Origin: Flavivirga rizhaonensis
GTDB taxonomy: Bacteria; Bacteroidota; Bacteroidia; Flavobacteriales; Flavobacteriaceae
DNA length: 64,000 nt
Direction: 5' to 3'
NCBI RefSeq assembly: GCF_004791695.1
Contig: NZ_SRSO01000011.1
Location: forward strand, 1-64,000
Below the pieces are notes generated by a model that searched no databases, had not been told where the DNA came from, and was given only the letters and a program-made list of their open reading frames with translations. The position numbers and the translations under genes are program-made. Shown one piece after another: positions 1-9,158 of the stretch; the first letter of the stretch is position 1, and each line of letters begins with the position of its first letter.

Positions 1-2
1 AT

Positions 3-53
3 ATTTGGAACACCATCGAAGACCTGATGATGGTAATGGAGCAAATTTCATAA
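3..53 (+). other. possible 3' end of a gene entering from the left
   Basis: Frame 3 is open from the window edge and ends at TAA 51-53, giving a 16-residue tail ending VMEQIS. Its position beside a truncated GMC gene and two palindromes would fit the end of a transposase or another inserted gene, but the tail is too short to identify, and another frame is open to position 63. This is a weak call that records only what is visible. Confidence 0.15.
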
Positions 54-71
54 TTGAGAAATAGCTATTCA

Positions 72-117
72 GGTGACTTTAAGTCACCAGCCCAAACCTA
101 TGGACTTTAAGTCCATA
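72..117. repeat. pair of interspersed palindromes
   Basis: Two near-perfect palindromes stand ten bases apart. One has arms GGTGACTT/AAGTCACC (72-88) and the other TATGGACTT/AAGTCCATA (99-117), each with a single T at the centre. They share the core GACTT-T-AAGTC. The stop codon of the truncated GMC gene lies inside the second palindrome, so this repeat marks the point where the gene was cut. Similar palindromes occur at 5594-5624 and 20073-20096. They resemble REP-type intergenic repeats; whether they were moved by a transposase cannot be decided here. Confidence 0.6.
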
Positions 118-895
118 GTGGTTTAGTTGCCAAATCCAACAACACAGATGGGGTGGAAAATTTAGCAAAATCTAACCCTTCTTGAATACCAGAACCTGCA
201 GCTAATGGAGCAGCCATACTTCGAGTTGCTGAAGGTATCTTGTCTAAGTTTGAAGCTAACATATTTTGCATAGCTTTTTGCATGATACCATAAACAGGTC
301 GTTGCTCTGCTATATGGTTTAATACTTCTGGCTCTAGATCATCATCAATTTGATCTGCTGGTATGACATTTAATAATTTTTCTGCTGATTCAAAATGCGA
401 ACGGGCTGCATCAATTGTCTCTTGCGGCCAATAAGCCATTTCTTTTTCAGTTGGTCTTGGACACCATGCGCTCCACATAATACTACGTCCTCCAAAAAAA
501 GGAACCATACCATGTTGGAATTGGATATTTCCTGGAGGTTGATTAGCGGTTTTTGAAGATAGTGTCCATGGAAAAGTTTCTGAAAGCCCTCCTAAGGTAT
601 GTTGATAAGGCAGCGGTAGATTTTGAAAATGTTCAGGTAAGAAAAAAGGACCTCTTTCCAGAATTAGTATTTTAGAAAAAGGCTCCTTACTCAATATTCT
701 TTCAGCAAAAGCTAATGAGCAAAAACCGCTACCAATAACAATATAATCAAACGTATCCTGCTCTCTTGTATTTTTCCATTCTGTTTCAGAAAGGAAATAG
801 ATATGGTCCATCACTTTTTGAGGTGTAGGTGTTTGCGGGCCTGGTGTTGGATAACCATTTGCAAAATTCGGACTCGAAGAAAAGGTTTTACTCAT
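107..895 (-). pseudogene. GMC family oxidoreductase, N-terminal fragment
   Basis: This is the N-terminal half of a GMC-type flavin oxidoreductase, the family of glucose/choline/cellobiose oxidases. The FAD-binding glycine motif GSGFCS is at residues 55-60, with an acidic strand end (LILERGPF) after it and the typical FFGGRS-MWSAW segment further on. GMC enzymes are usually about 500-600 residues; here the frame stops after 262 residues, inside a palindromic repeat, and the substrate-binding and C-terminal catalytic His parts are missing. The last natural residues are probably near KFSTPSVLLDLATKP. No signal peptide is visible. The rest of the gene may lie left of the window if the repeat-bearing DNA is an insertion. 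The family call is secure; the gene is most likely inactive. Confidence 0.7.
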
Positions 896-1613
896 GTTTT
901 TAATTTTTAATTTCCTACTCGTATGGCTTTTCAGTGACGCCTCGTTTATTTAGTGGTTTCTGGTCTCCACGATTTTATCATTTAATTTTTTGATTGCTAT
1001 TGTGTAGTTTTTAGTTTCAATTATGAGCAAGTTGTATTGGGTATCACCATAAATCTGCAAGTGCATACCAAGCTAAAAATTTCGAGAGCGTATTATAATA
1101 GGGATTATGCCAATTCTCATTTGAAATAACCGTAATAAAACACCCTTTTTCGCCTTCTACTTCAATAGAAAAAGAAACCGTAACTTAGGCTATGCTTTAT
1201 TTTTATATTTTATATAAAGCAAAAAATCATTATTTTATTTTACAGTAATTCCAAACAAGAAATGGTATTAGAAACGATTACTTTATACTATCATTTTCTT
1301 ATGAGATTGTGGGTTCTCATTGAAAACCAAAAGTCAAAGTCTAATGAAGTAAAGTTCTTTTCATAAGTAAATTTTAATTGTATCAAAAATGTATAAAGAA
1401 CGTACGATTTAATTTTTGTATATTTTTACTTACGAATGTAGGAAATTTAAACTTAAGTTTAAAATTATATTTTTATGAGGAACAACCAATGACTTCCTAA
1501 AATAACCATTCTTTATCCTTTTAAAATAGTAAATTCTTTAAAAGCCTGTTCTTTTTTGTTTAAAAAGCATCTTAAGAAATCCCGACGGAGTAAACAGCAT
1601 TATCCCTTAAGGT
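896..1613. other. intergenic region without an intact gene
   Basis: About 700 bases of AT-rich DNA with no convincing intact gene on either strand. It holds the upstream side of the truncated GMC gene, the short coding remnant at 1044-1184, and low-complexity A/T tracts. No terminator with a clear T-run was found downstream of the TauE-like gene. Confidence 0.6.
1044..1184 (-). pseudogene. unrecognised gene remnant, 46 codons
   Basis: The minus strand reads 46 sense codons ending TGA with protein-like composition (it contains ISNENWHNPYYNTLSKF and ends WYALADLW), but it is preceded by an in-frame stop and has no start codon. Amino-acid use (paired aromatic residues, few stops in a very AT-rich setting) suggests the C-terminus of a decayed gene. 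The family is not recognised. It lies upstream of the truncated GMC fragment, so this edge of the window looks like a zone of gene decay. Confidence 0.3.
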
Positions 1614-2315
1614 TTAATGACATTCAATGGCACTAGAAACATTATCTATAACGGGGGCTGGTGATATATAAGGTATACCAAGGCCTAAGCCTCGAATAAT
1701 AAAAAGTAGTCCTATAAAAATGACAAAAACAGGAATTGCTTTTTGTATTTTTTGTCTAGCGGTTCCTTTTAAAAAGTTACTAAAATAAATAGCAGTGGTC
1801 ATTAGGGGGATTGTGCCTAAACCAAAAACAGCCATATATAGGCTACCTTTAAATGTATCTCCTCCAGCAATAGCTCCAAATAATGCCATATAAACTAGTC
1901 CGCAAGGTAAAAAACCATTTAAGAAACCAATGGTTAAAAAGGTATCTGCAGTTTTCTTTTTTAAAGCACTCCCCAAAGCAGATTTTACTTTAGATATTAG
2001 TTTATATATAGGTTTTGAAACATTGTACTTGTTAAATATTTTTTGTGGAATCAAGACAATTAATATCATTAAAAGACCAGTTATAATGGAGAGTTGTTGT
2101 TGGAATCCAAAAATATACAAACTCTTTCCAATAAGTCCAAAGACCAACCCAATCATACTATAGGCTAGTAGTCTGCCAACATGATAAACAGTAATCTGAG
2201 ATACTTTTTTATAAGCATTTGTTCGGTCTAAAGGAAGCATAAAGGCAATGGGACCACACATCCCCAGACAGTGGAAACTCCCTAAAAGCCCTAATACAAA
2301 TGCAGAAATTAACAT
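1614..2315 (-). CDS. TauE/SafE-like membrane exporter of the cco locus
   Basis: A 233-residue integral membrane protein with about six hydrophobic segments. It carries the HCLGMCGP motif (residues 15-22) near the N-terminus and a second conserved FLPCGLVYMALFG segment. This is the COG2836 branch annotated as sulfite exporter TauE/SafE, which in Bacteroidetes and proteobacteria closes cbb3 oxidase clusters. The conserved cysteines suggest heavy-metal (copper) handling for oxidase assembly, but transport has not been shown for this branch. It starts two bases after the ccoH stop, so the two are translationally linked, and it is the last gene of the cco operon. Confidence 0.85.
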   Translation of the reverse strand: MLISAFVLGLLGSFHCLGMCGPIAFMLPLDRTNAYKKVSQITVYHVGRLLAYSMIGLVFGLIGKSLYIFGFQQQLSIITGLLMILIVLIPQKIFNKYNVSKPIYKLISKVKSALGSALKKKTADTFLTIGFLNGFLPCGLVYMALFGAIAGGDTFKGSLYMAVFGLGTIPLMTTAIYFSNFLKGTARQKIQKAIPVFVIFIGLLFIIRGLGLGIPYISPAPVIDNVSSAIECH

Positions 2316-2317
2316 GT

Positions 2318-2764
2318 TTAATAATTGATAGATTCTTTAAATAAATAAGATTTTCCGTTATATTGCCAATCTATTTTAATGTTCCAACGACCATCTACCA
2401 AACGATTGTCAGGTATGAGCAAAGTGGGTTTAGATAATGAAATAGTAGTTTCAAAATCTAAGTGTTTGTTAGATGGTCTATATAGGAACACATTTCCAGT
2501 AATTTTTTTAAAATCAATATTATTTGGGAAACTAATTATAAGTCCCTCAACTGATTTTTTATATGTAATATTTTCGTTTAAATGTTTGGCATTTTTTAAT
2601 TTATCAATGTCTTTTTGATATTCTAATTCTTCTGCATAATAATCTTCTGTCACTAAATCATAATCGTAAGCATCGTCCACATTCATTGTAATAATGAAAT
2701 ACATAATAAAACTTATAAAGCCTATGAATGCTATAACTATTCCTGTTCCCCAGTTTATTTTCAT
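2318..2764 (-). CDS. ccoH: CcoH/FixH family protein, cbb3 oxidase assembly
   Basis: A 148-residue protein with one N-terminal membrane helix (about residues 8-28) and a periplasmic domain, matching the FixH family. It begins with MKINWGTGIVIAF; the NWG start is typical of Bacteroidetes FixH. CcoH is needed for stable assembly of cbb3 oxidase. It lies between the GNAT-YoaP gene (31 bases upstream) and the TauE-like gene, in the usual 3' part of a cco operon. Confidence 0.85.
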   Translation of the reverse strand: MKINWGTGIVIAFIGFISFIMYFIITMNVDDAYDYDLVTEDYYAEELEYQKDIDKLKNAKHLNENITYKKSVEGLIISFPNNIDFKKITGNVFLYRPSNKHLDFETTISLSKPTLLIPDNRLVDGRWNIKIDWQYNGKSYLFKESINY

Positions 2765-2795
2765 GATTTCTTATTTTTATCATTCTGAATCTGTT

Positions 2796-3587
2796 TCAGA
2801 ATTTCATTTTTTTTAGTGTTAAAGCTTTTTCCATTACTTTATCATATCTTGAATCCATACAAACACTAATGTCTGTAGTTATAAATTTACCATTATAAAA
2901 CAGACTAAAAATTGTCGCTGGACTTGGTGCATTTTGTGCCTCTTCTAAAGATTCTAACTTAATTAGTTTAAGTGGTAAATTTCTGTTTTTTGTCGTTTCT
3001 ACTAAAGAATTTTTTGAATGAAACTCAGCAAAAGGACATCGATTTGAATAATAAACAACAACCCCATTTTTTTCAGAACATTCTCCACTTTTAACAGATT
3101 CATTAAAAGCAGGAGATGTTGCTTTTTGGTTTAATTTTTTTGCCAAAAGGCTAAAACCACTTGAAATTCTTTCCACTTCTTTAAAATCTTGATTAAGAAA
3201 CCATTTTGTGTCACTCATAAAGTGAAATTTTTTAGTTCCAACAACGGTTACTAAACCATCTATACCTTGACTCTTTGCATCTTCAATAGCAGTTTCCAAT
3301 AATACTTTCCCATAGCCATTACGCTTATATTTTCCGGACACCCAAAAGCAATTAATGTTTATATAGTTTTCAGCTTTAATAGGAATCCATGCATTTTCTG
3401 CTGGTCCATATTCTATAAATACTTTTGCTCTTTCATCAATTCTACGAAAAACATATCCGTTATTAAATTCTTTAGTTAACCAATCTTTTTTAGCCTGATA
3501 GCTGTCAATACATTTCTTATCGGATATGGCACAACAAATGTGTTCTTCTGAAATATTATCCGAATTTAGATTGATTAACTGTTTCAT
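2796..3587 (-). CDS. GNAT acetyltransferase fused to a YoaP-like domain
   Basis: The N-terminal part (about 1-155) is a GNAT N-acetyltransferase fold with the acetyl-CoA loop KRNGYGK and a following helix. The C-terminal part (about 170-255) matches the YoaP-like domain, a thioredoxin-like fold, and contains VVYYSNRCPFAEFH with a single Cys where thioredoxins have a CxxC. Fusions of this kind are found in B. subtilis YoaP and in many Bacteroidetes; the substrate is unknown. The gene sits between ccoG (12 bases upstream) and ccoH in the same direction, although it is not a standard cco gene, so it probably inserted into the operon and is co-transcribed. The domain calls are firm, the function open. 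Confidence 0.75.
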   Translation of the reverse strand: MKQLINLNSDNISEEHICCAISDKKCIDSYQAKKDWLTKEFNNGYVFRRIDERAKVFIEYGPAENAWIPIKAENYININCFWVSGKYKRNGYGKVLLETAIEDAKSQGIDGLVTVVGTKKFHFMSDTKWFLNQDFKEVERISSGFSLLAKKLNQKATSPAFNESVKSGECSEKNGVVVYYSNRCPFAEFHSKNSLVETTKNRNLPLKLIKLESLEEAQNAPSPATIFSLFYNGKFITTDISVCMDSRYDKVMEKALTLKKMKF

Positions 3588-3599
3588 TTTAATATTAAC

Positions 3600-5024
3600 T
3601 TACTTATAACTCCTTGGTCCTAAAAAATTGGCTGTTGTCGTCTCAATTAGTTTATCATTAGTGTATACGCCTATCTTTATTTTGTTTCTGTCGCCTGTTA
3701 AAGCAGCGTTATTAATTTCTATAAACAATGTGCCTTCTGTCATGCCCTGACTTGGTACAACAAAGCTATCATGTGTTGCGACTAGTTTTAATTCACCTTT
3801 GTGAGACATTAGTTTGAAGTAGACACTTTCAATATCTTTAGTCGTCTTATTAACTAACTTATAAGTGAAAACATTACTTATAATATTATTCTCTTTATGT
3901 TCGTATAATTGTCCTGGTAGTCTTAAAACATTGGCTTCAACATCATTTCTTAAAAAAAGCATACCAATTAGCAATCCAATCATTATGGAAAGAACAGCTA
4001 TGTAGCCTTTCATTCTGACTGTTAATTTAAAAGGAGCCTTCTTTTCTATATTTTCTTCACTGGCATATCTAATTAACCCTTTTGGCAGATTAATATTCTC
4101 CATAATATGATCACATTCGTCAATACATGCAGTACAGTTTACACATTCCAGTTGCGTTCCATTTCTAATATCAATTCCTGTAGGACATACATTAACACAT
4201 TGAAAACAATCAATACAATCACCATGTCCTAAAGCCTGTCTGTCTTCATTTTTTCTAAATTTCTTTCTACCGTTTTTAGCTTCGCCACGTTTGTGATCGT
4301 AAGCAACAACAATAGATTTTGTATCTAAAAGCGCACCTTGCAATCTTCCGTAAGGGCAAGCTATAATACACACTTGTTCTCTGAACCATGCAAAAACAAA
4401 ATAAAATACTGCCGTAAAAATGATTAATGAAATAAGCGTACTTACATGACTAAAAGGACCTTCTGTTATATATTGAATGAGTTTATCACTTCCAATTAAA
4501 TAGGCTAAAAACACATTAGCAATAATGAAAGAGATGATAAGAAATATGAATAATTTTAATCCCTTTTTTCTAATTTTTTCTGCGCTCCAAGGTTGTTTTG
4601 ACAAACGAATTTGTTTTCCTCTATCGCCCTCAATCCAATATTCAATTCTACGAAAAACCATTTCCATGAAAATGGTTTGTGGACAAATCCATCCACAGAA
4701 TATACGACCAAAAGCTACGGTAAAGAGTGTGATGAAAATAACACCAATAATCATTGAAACGACAAACAAATGAAAGTCTTGTGGCCAAAACGGGAATCCA
4801 AAAATATTAAAACGACGCTCTAATACATTGAACATTAAAAACTGGTTCCCATCTATTTTTATAAAAGGAGAAAGTAATAAAAAAGCAAGTAACCCATAAC
4901 TTACCCATTTACGGTATTTATAAAATTTTCCGCTGGGTTTTTTTGGAAATACCCAGGCACGTTTACCTTCTTCGGTAATAGTGCCAATAGAATCTCTGAA
5001 TATTTCGTTATCTGGGGTTTCCAC
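3600..5024 (-). CDS. ccoG: cytochrome c oxidase accessory protein CcoG (FixG/RdxA)
   Basis: A 474-residue polyferredoxin-like membrane protein. After two N-terminal helices comes the CGWICPQTIF motif (C110, C114), then two helices, a CIIACPYGRLQG motif, and a cytoplasmic two-cluster 4Fe-4S domain with CIDCFQCVNVCP and CVNCTACIDECD. The C-terminal 130 residues form the Ig-like periplasmic domain of the family. CcoG acts in copper delivery and reduction for the CcoN Cu site. The start is GTG at 5024; an in-frame TAG lies about 27 bases upstream and no ATG lies between them. The gene follows DUF3788 by 16 bases. Confidence 0.9.
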   Translation of the reverse strand: METPDNEIFRDSIGTITEEGKRAWVFPKKPSGKFYKYRKWVSYGLLAFLLLSPFIKIDGNQFLMFNVLERRFNIFGFPFWPQDFHLFVVSMIIGVIFITLFTVAFGRIFCGWICPQTIFMEMVFRRIEYWIEGDRGKQIRLSKQPWSAEKIRKKGLKLFIFLIISFIIANVFLAYLIGSDKLIQYITEGPFSHVSTLISLIIFTAVFYFVFAWFREQVCIIACPYGRLQGALLDTKSIVVAYDHKRGEAKNGRKKFRKNEDRQALGHGDCIDCFQCVNVCPTGIDIRNGTQLECVNCTACIDECDHIMENINLPKGLIRYASEENIEKKAPFKLTVRMKGYIAVLSIMIGLLIGMLFLRNDVEANVLRLPGQLYEHKENNIISNVFTYKLVNKTTKDIESVYFKLMSHKGELKLVATHDSFVVPSQGMTEGTLFIEINNAALTGDRNKIKIGVYTNDKLIETTTANFLGPRSYK

Positions 5025-5040
5025 TTTTGCTGCTTTTGTC

Positions 5041-5538
5041 TTAATTAACTAGTTTTATTTTAATCATTTTCAATATATTTTCGAGATCATTCTTAGTTTG
5101 TACCTCTAGCTGAATGGTTCTACCTTCCATATATTTTTTTGCGTCATACAAATTTTTCTTTATCGAATCTGGTAAGTCACTATTAAATATCAAATCAGTG
5201 GCTTTATCTCCAAATGTAAATGCTATTCGAAAATATTTATCACATGGAACAACAAATAGTACATTGCGATTTTTGGTAAACATTTTTAGAATCCAACCAG
5301 ATTTCTTGTTATAAAATTTCCATTCAGGTCTAAAATTCCCGTAATTATTCTCTATGAAAGCACTTATTTTATCTAAATATATCTTTGTGCTAGCCAAATC
5401 ATAAATTAGCATTTTATCATTAGGTTCAACCAACTTGTCATTGTAAATACTAGCAGACATATTTCTATACTTTAAAACAAGAGTTATATTTCTTTTTTTT
5501 ATTGAGATTCTATTCAGTAGTTGCTTCAGGATTTTCAT
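5041..5538 (-). CDS. DUF3788 family protein inserted in the cco operon
   Basis: A 165-residue soluble protein matching DUF3788: the EPNDKMLIYDL start, the central PEWKFYNKKSGWILKMF block, a conserved FTFGDKA strand and a C-terminal IQLEVQTKNDLENI. Its function is unknown. It is not normally part of cbb3 clusters. Here it lies between ccoP and ccoG, and its first codons adjoin a degenerate copy of the ccoP 3' end (5531-5588), which suggests it arrived by a local rearrangement. It is probably transcribed with the cco genes because there is no promoter-like gap before ccoG. Confidence 0.8.
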   Translation of the reverse strand: MKILKQLLNRISIKKRNITLVLKYRNMSASIYNDKLVEPNDKMLIYDLASTKIYLDKISAFIENNYGNFRPEWKFYNKKSGWILKMFTKNRNVLFVVPCDKYFRIAFTFGDKATDLIFNSDLPDSIKKNLYDAKKYMEGRTIQLEVQTKNDLENILKMIKIKLVN

Positions 5539-5588
5539 CTACTCATATATCATCTTCTGGTGCTTTTGGGTTTGTCGGCGTAGTGGGT
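5531..5588 (-). repeat. degenerate second copy of the ccoP 3' end
   Basis: On the minus strand this stretch reads TTPTNPKAPEDDI followed by TGA, closely matching TTPANPKAPEGDI at the end of CcoP (encoded near 5710-5755); the nucleotides agree over roughly 55 bases as well. It lies just downstream of ccoP, beyond a 31-bp palindrome, and runs up to the start of the DUF3788 gene. It is the scar of a partial duplication of the ccoP tail. Confidence 0.75.
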
Positions 5589-5593
5589 TTTTA

Positions 5594-5624
5594 GACCTGT
5601 CAGGTTTTTAAAACCTGACAGGTC
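5594..5624. repeat. 31-bp palindrome downstream of ccoP
   Basis: The arms GACCTGTCAGGTTTT and AAAACCTGACAGGTC are perfectly complementary with one T between them. It lies between the two copies of the ccoP tail. The RNA would fold into a 15-bp stem, which could stabilise or terminate the upstream ccoNOQP message, but there is no T-run. Its design (odd length, T centre) is like the palindromes at 72-117. Confidence 0.7.
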
Positions 5625-5631
5625 TTCCAAC

Positions 5632-5651
5632 TTAGTTTAGTTTAGTTTAGT
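5632..5651. repeat. TTAGT tandem repeat over the ccoP stop codon
   Basis: Four perfect copies of TTAGT (ACTAA on the coding strand) cover the ccoP stop at 5637-5639. Read in the ccoP frame the repeat gives T-K-L-N-stop, so gain of a unit leaves the protein unchanged while loss below three units would read through. It is a slippage-prone microsatellite. Confidence 0.7.
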
Positions 5652-6578
5652 TTGTGTTGAATCTGTTATAATTTCCTGAATCGTTTCCGTTGATACTTCT
5701 ACATTTTCATCCACCCAAATGTCGCCTTCTGGAGCTTTTGGGTTTGCTGGTGTTGTGCCTTGTAATGTTAAAACATAACTTGATACTTGTGCAATTTGTA
5801 AAGGCTTTAATTGTTGTTTCCATGCAATCATACCTTTACCAGAACGCCCACCTTCAGAAACGGTTTTAAAAACATTTTTAATACCACCACCTAAAATCCA
5901 GTTCGGATCTGTTAAGTTTGGACCAATACCACCGCCACCATCTGCCATATGACAAGCAACACAGGTGGTTTCAAAAATGTCTTTACCAGCTTTTAAATCG
6001 GCAGCTTCAGTAAGAACTGTAACAGTATTTATATCTACTAAATCTTTAGCAGTTTTTTTGTAAGCTTCAATAGCAGTTCTTGCTTCGGCTAATTCTGTTT
6101 CTAATTCATCAATTTGAGTATCTCCATTAAAAACGTGATATTTCAATAGATAAACGGCTGCAAAAACAATAGAGATATAAAAACCATATAGCCACCAAGG
6201 CGGAAGATTGTTATCCAGCTCTTTGATACCATCGTAATTGTGGTCTAAAATAATTTCACCTTCTTCTTCAAGAGGTTTTTGCCCAAGAAGTTTTGTGTAG
6301 GTGTTTTTTAACCAAGTAAATTGATATTGCTTTTCTTTTTCTTCTAAAAACCTTGCTTTGGCTTCTTCGTCTAATCTATGAAGCATCACATTTTCTAAAG
6401 CACCAACTATGGCTTCAATAGCGATTAAGATAAGAAGTACTAGCAATAAGAATAATGAAACGGTAGGGTATTCTATAAATGCAGGTTTATCTCCTGAATC
6501 TATAAAGAACTCAACAGCTCCGAAAATAATAAAGAATACTACAGGAACTCGTATCCAAGATGGGATTAATTTTTTCAT
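5637..6578 (-). CDS. ccoP: cbb3-type cytochrome c oxidase, CcoP subunit
   Basis: This 313-residue membrane-anchored cytochrome c carries electrons to the CcoN catalytic core. The N-terminus has two hydrophobic segments (about 8-25 and 40-60), then the CcoP N-terminal domain motif (ILDHNYDGIKELDNNLPPWW) and a third helix (about 128-147), followed by a short coiled coil and a cytochrome c domain with heme site CVACH and a distal Met in GKGMIAWKQQL. Only one CxxCH is present, whereas proteobacterial CcoP has two hemes; a single-heme form is usual in Bacteroidetes. It is preceded by ccoQ and ccoNO. Confidence 0.92.
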   Translation of the reverse strand: MKKLIPSWIRVPVVFFIIFGAVEFFIDSGDKPAFIEYPTVSLFLLLVLLILIAIEAIVGALENVMLHRLDEEAKARFLEEKEKQYQFTWLKNTYTKLLGQKPLEEEGEIILDHNYDGIKELDNNLPPWWLYGFYISIVFAAVYLLKYHVFNGDTQIDELETELAEARTAIEAYKKTAKDLVDINTVTVLTEAADLKAGKDIFETTCVACHMADGGGGIGPNLTDPNWILGGGIKNVFKTVSEGGRSGKGMIAWKQQLKPLQIAQVSSYVLTLQGTTPANPKAPEGDIWVDENVEVSTETIQEIITDSTQTKLN

Positions 6579-6663
6579 TTGATGGTTTTTTTATTGTTTT
6601 TTAATGGACAAATGTAACCTCCGGTTCTATTCAGTTGTAAATTCATATTTTGAATAGCCGGTT

Positions 6664-6849
6664 TCATGATATATCATCGTTTTGGTTGTCTAATGGAATA
6701 TTACTTACGGTTTTTATATAGTCTTTTTTAGCGGTAACGACCCACCAAAAAAGGGCTACGAAAAAGATGAAAAAGATGAGCAAAGAAATCATCGGATAAA
6801 TCTCGATGCCTATAATACTCTCCATATGGTTTTTTACAAATTTTAACAT
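6664..6849 (-). CDS. ccoQ: CcoQ-like small subunit of cbb3 oxidase
   Basis: A 61-residue protein with one membrane helix (about 18-41, PMISLLIFFIFFVALFWWVV) and a short cytosolic tail, matching the CcoQ/FixQ size and topology. It lies 19 bases after ccoNO and 85 bases before ccoP, the standard position. CcoQ stabilises the assembled complex. Confidence 0.85.
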   Translation of the reverse strand: MLKFVKNHMESIIGIEIYPMISLLIFFIFFVALFWWVVTAKKDYIKTVSNIPLDNQNDDIS

Positions 6850-6868
6850 GCTTGTTAGTTTTTGATGG

Positions 6869-9061
6869 TTATTGTTGTGCTGTTTCTACTTTAATATCGG
6901 TTCCTAAACGTTGTAGATAGGCTATAAGAGCTACAATTTCTCTATTTTTCATTTCGATAAAGTCTTCGCCATTATCGGAAGCATATTTCTTATCGGCTTC
7001 ATAAGTTTTGGCAAAATCAGGATCTGTATAAAGATTTTGTTCTATTTGTGCACCCTGTGCTAGCATATCTTTCTGAGCATTGGTGATGTCTTCTTCTGTA
7101 TAAGGAACTCCTAATGATACCATAGCTTCCATTTTAGCTTCTGTCATCGATTTATCCAATTTACTGCTGCTACCAGTTATCAACCAAGGATAACGAGGCA
7201 TAATGGAGCCAGATGATGTACTTTGCGGATCGTACATATGGTTAAAGTGCCAATTATCTGAATATTTACCACCTATTCTATGTAAGTCTGGCCCAGTACG
7301 TTTACTTCCCCAAAGGAAAGGATGATCGTAAACAAATTCCCCTGCTTTTGAGTATTCGCCATAGCGTTCTACTTCACTTCTAAAAGGTCGAATCATTTGT
7401 GAATGACAACCCACACAACCCTCACGGATATAAATATCACGTCCTTCTAATTCTAAAGGTGTATATGGTTTTACACTGGCTATGGTTGGAATATTAGATT
7501 TTACCATAATGGTTGGTACAATTTGAATAATACCACCAATTAGAATAGCAACAGTCGCTAAAAGTGTTAATTGGACAGGTCTGCGTTCTAACCAAGTGTG
7601 CCATCCTTCATTAGCAGTACGTCTTTTAGTAACACGTTCTAGAGCTGGTGCTTCAGCTAACTCATTTTCAACTTTGCTACCTTGTCTAATAGTTACAATA
7701 ACATTGTAAACCATAATTAACATACCTGTAAGGAATAGTGCTCCTCCAATAGCACGCATCCAATACATAGGCATTATTTCTGTTACGGTTTCTAAGAAGT
7801 TACCATAAACTAAAGTACCGTCTGGATTGAATTGTTTCCACATACTTGCTTGTGTAAATCCAGCAACATATAATGGTAAAGCATACATGATGATACCAAG
7901 TGTACCAATCCAAAAATGTAGATTGGCTAATCCGATTGAGAATAGTTTTGTTTTAAAAAGCCTAGGCACTAACCAGTATATCATACCAAAGGTTAGGAAA
8001 CCGTTCCATGCTAGAGCACCTACGTGTACGTGTGCAATAATCCAATCCGTAAAGTGGGCAATCGCATTAACGTTTTTAAGTGATAGGGTAGGTCCTTCAA
8101 AGGTTGCCATACCATAACCAGTAATGGCTATTACCATAAATTTTAAAACAGGGTCTGTACGTACTTTGTCCCAAGCACCTCTAAGCGTTAAAAGCCCATT
8201 TATCATACCACCCCAAGATGGCATTAATAACATGACTGAAAATGCCACACCTAAGTTTTGTGCCCATTCTGGTAACGCTGTATATAATAGGTGATGAGGC
8301 CCTGCCCAGATGTATATAAAGATTAATGACCAAAAATGAACAATAGATAATCTATATGAATATACAGGTCGGTTAGCCGCTTTAGGTATAAAATAATACA
8401 TGAGTCCTAAAAATGGTGTGGTTAAAAAGAATGCTACAGCATTATGTCCATACCACCATTGTACCAAGGCATCTTGTACACCTGCATACACCGAGTAACT
8501 TTTTAAAGCACTAACCGGTAATTCTAAACTATTAAAAATGTGAAGTACAGCTACAGTAACAAAAGTTGCTATATAGAACCAGATAGCAACATATAAATGG
8601 CGCTGTCTTCTTTTTAGAATTGTACCAATTAAATTCCATCCAAAAACAACCCAAATAAGTGCAATGGCAATATCAAACGGCCATTCCAATTCGGCATATT
8701 CTTTAGATGTTGTGTAACCTAAAGGCAATGTGATTGCTGCACCTACTATAATAAGTTGCCAACCCCAAAAGTTGATTTTACTTAAGGTGTCATTAAACAT
8801 TCTAGCTTTTAACAGACGTTGTGTAGAATAATAAACTCCTGCAAAAATAGCATTACCAACAAAAGCAAAAATTACGGCATTGGTATGCAAAGGTCTTAAT
8901 CTACCAAAACTAAGCCATGAAATACCATCGGTAAGATTAGGAAATAAAAACATAAATGCCAGTAGTAAGCCTACCAACATGCCCACAACGCCCCAAAGCA
9001 TCGTGGCGTATATGAAATTTTTAACGATCTTATTATCGTAATGAAATTGCTGCATTTTCAT
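6869..9061 (-). CDS. ccoNO: cbb3-type cytochrome c oxidase, fused CcoN-CcoO
   Basis: A 730-residue fusion. Residues 1 to about 460 are the CcoN catalytic subunit, with about twelve helices and the heme/Cu ligands in [27 protein letters not shown] and [17 protein letters not shown]. After a linker and one more helix the CcoO monoheme cytochrome follows with [14 protein letters not shown] and SIMPRYPWL. The fused form is the normal arrangement in Bacteroidetes; it couples O2 reduction at high affinity to proton pumping. The gene follows ccoS by about 100 bases and heads ccoNOQP. Confidence 0.95.
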   Translation of the reverse strand: MKMQQFHYDNKIVKNFIYATMLWGVVGMLVGLLLAFMFLFPNLTDGISWLSFGRLRPLHTNAVIFAFVGNAIFAGVYYSTQRLLKARMFNDTLSKINFWGWQLIIVGAAITLPLGYTTSKEYAELEWPFDIAIALIWVVFGWNLIGTILKRRQRHLYVAIWFYIATFVTVAVLHIFNSLELPVSALKSYSVYAGVQDALVQWWYGHNAVAFFLTTPFLGLMYYFIPKAANRPVYSYRLSIVHFWSLIFIYIWAGPHHLLYTALPEWAQNLGVAFSVMLLMPSWGGMINGLLTLRGAWDKVRTDPVLKFMVIAITGYGMATFEGPTLSLKNVNAIAHFTDWIIAHVHVGALAWNGFLTFGMIYWLVPRLFKTKLFSIGLANLHFWIGTLGIIMYALPLYVAGFTQASMWKQFNPDGTLVYGNFLETVTEIMPMYWMRAIGGALFLTGMLIMVYNVIVTIRQGSKVENELAEAPALERVTKRRTANEGWHTWLERRPVQLTLLATVAILIGGIIQIVPTIMVKSNIPTIASVKPYTPLELEGRDIYIREGCVGCHSQMIRPFRSEVERYGEYSKAGEFVYDHPFLWGSKRTGPDLHRIGGKYSDNWHFNHMYDPQSTSSGSIMPRYPWLITGSSSKLDKSMTEAKMEAMVSLGVPYTEEDITNAQKDMLAQGAQIEQNLYTDPDFAKTYEADKKYASDNGEDFIEMKNREIVALIAYLQRLGTDIKVETAQQ

Positions 9062-9158
9062 AAGTTATTGTTTAATTGATTTTCATATATCTTATGCAAT
9101 CGCCAAGTTGAGATAGTTTTTTTACCAGTTTTTGTGGTAGCGATTTCATAACTATAGT

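Noticed and set aside
5632..5651. TTAGT repeat as a phase-variation switch for CcoP
   Set aside because: In the CcoP frame the stop is reached within three units, so gain of units does not alter the product; only an unusual loss would.
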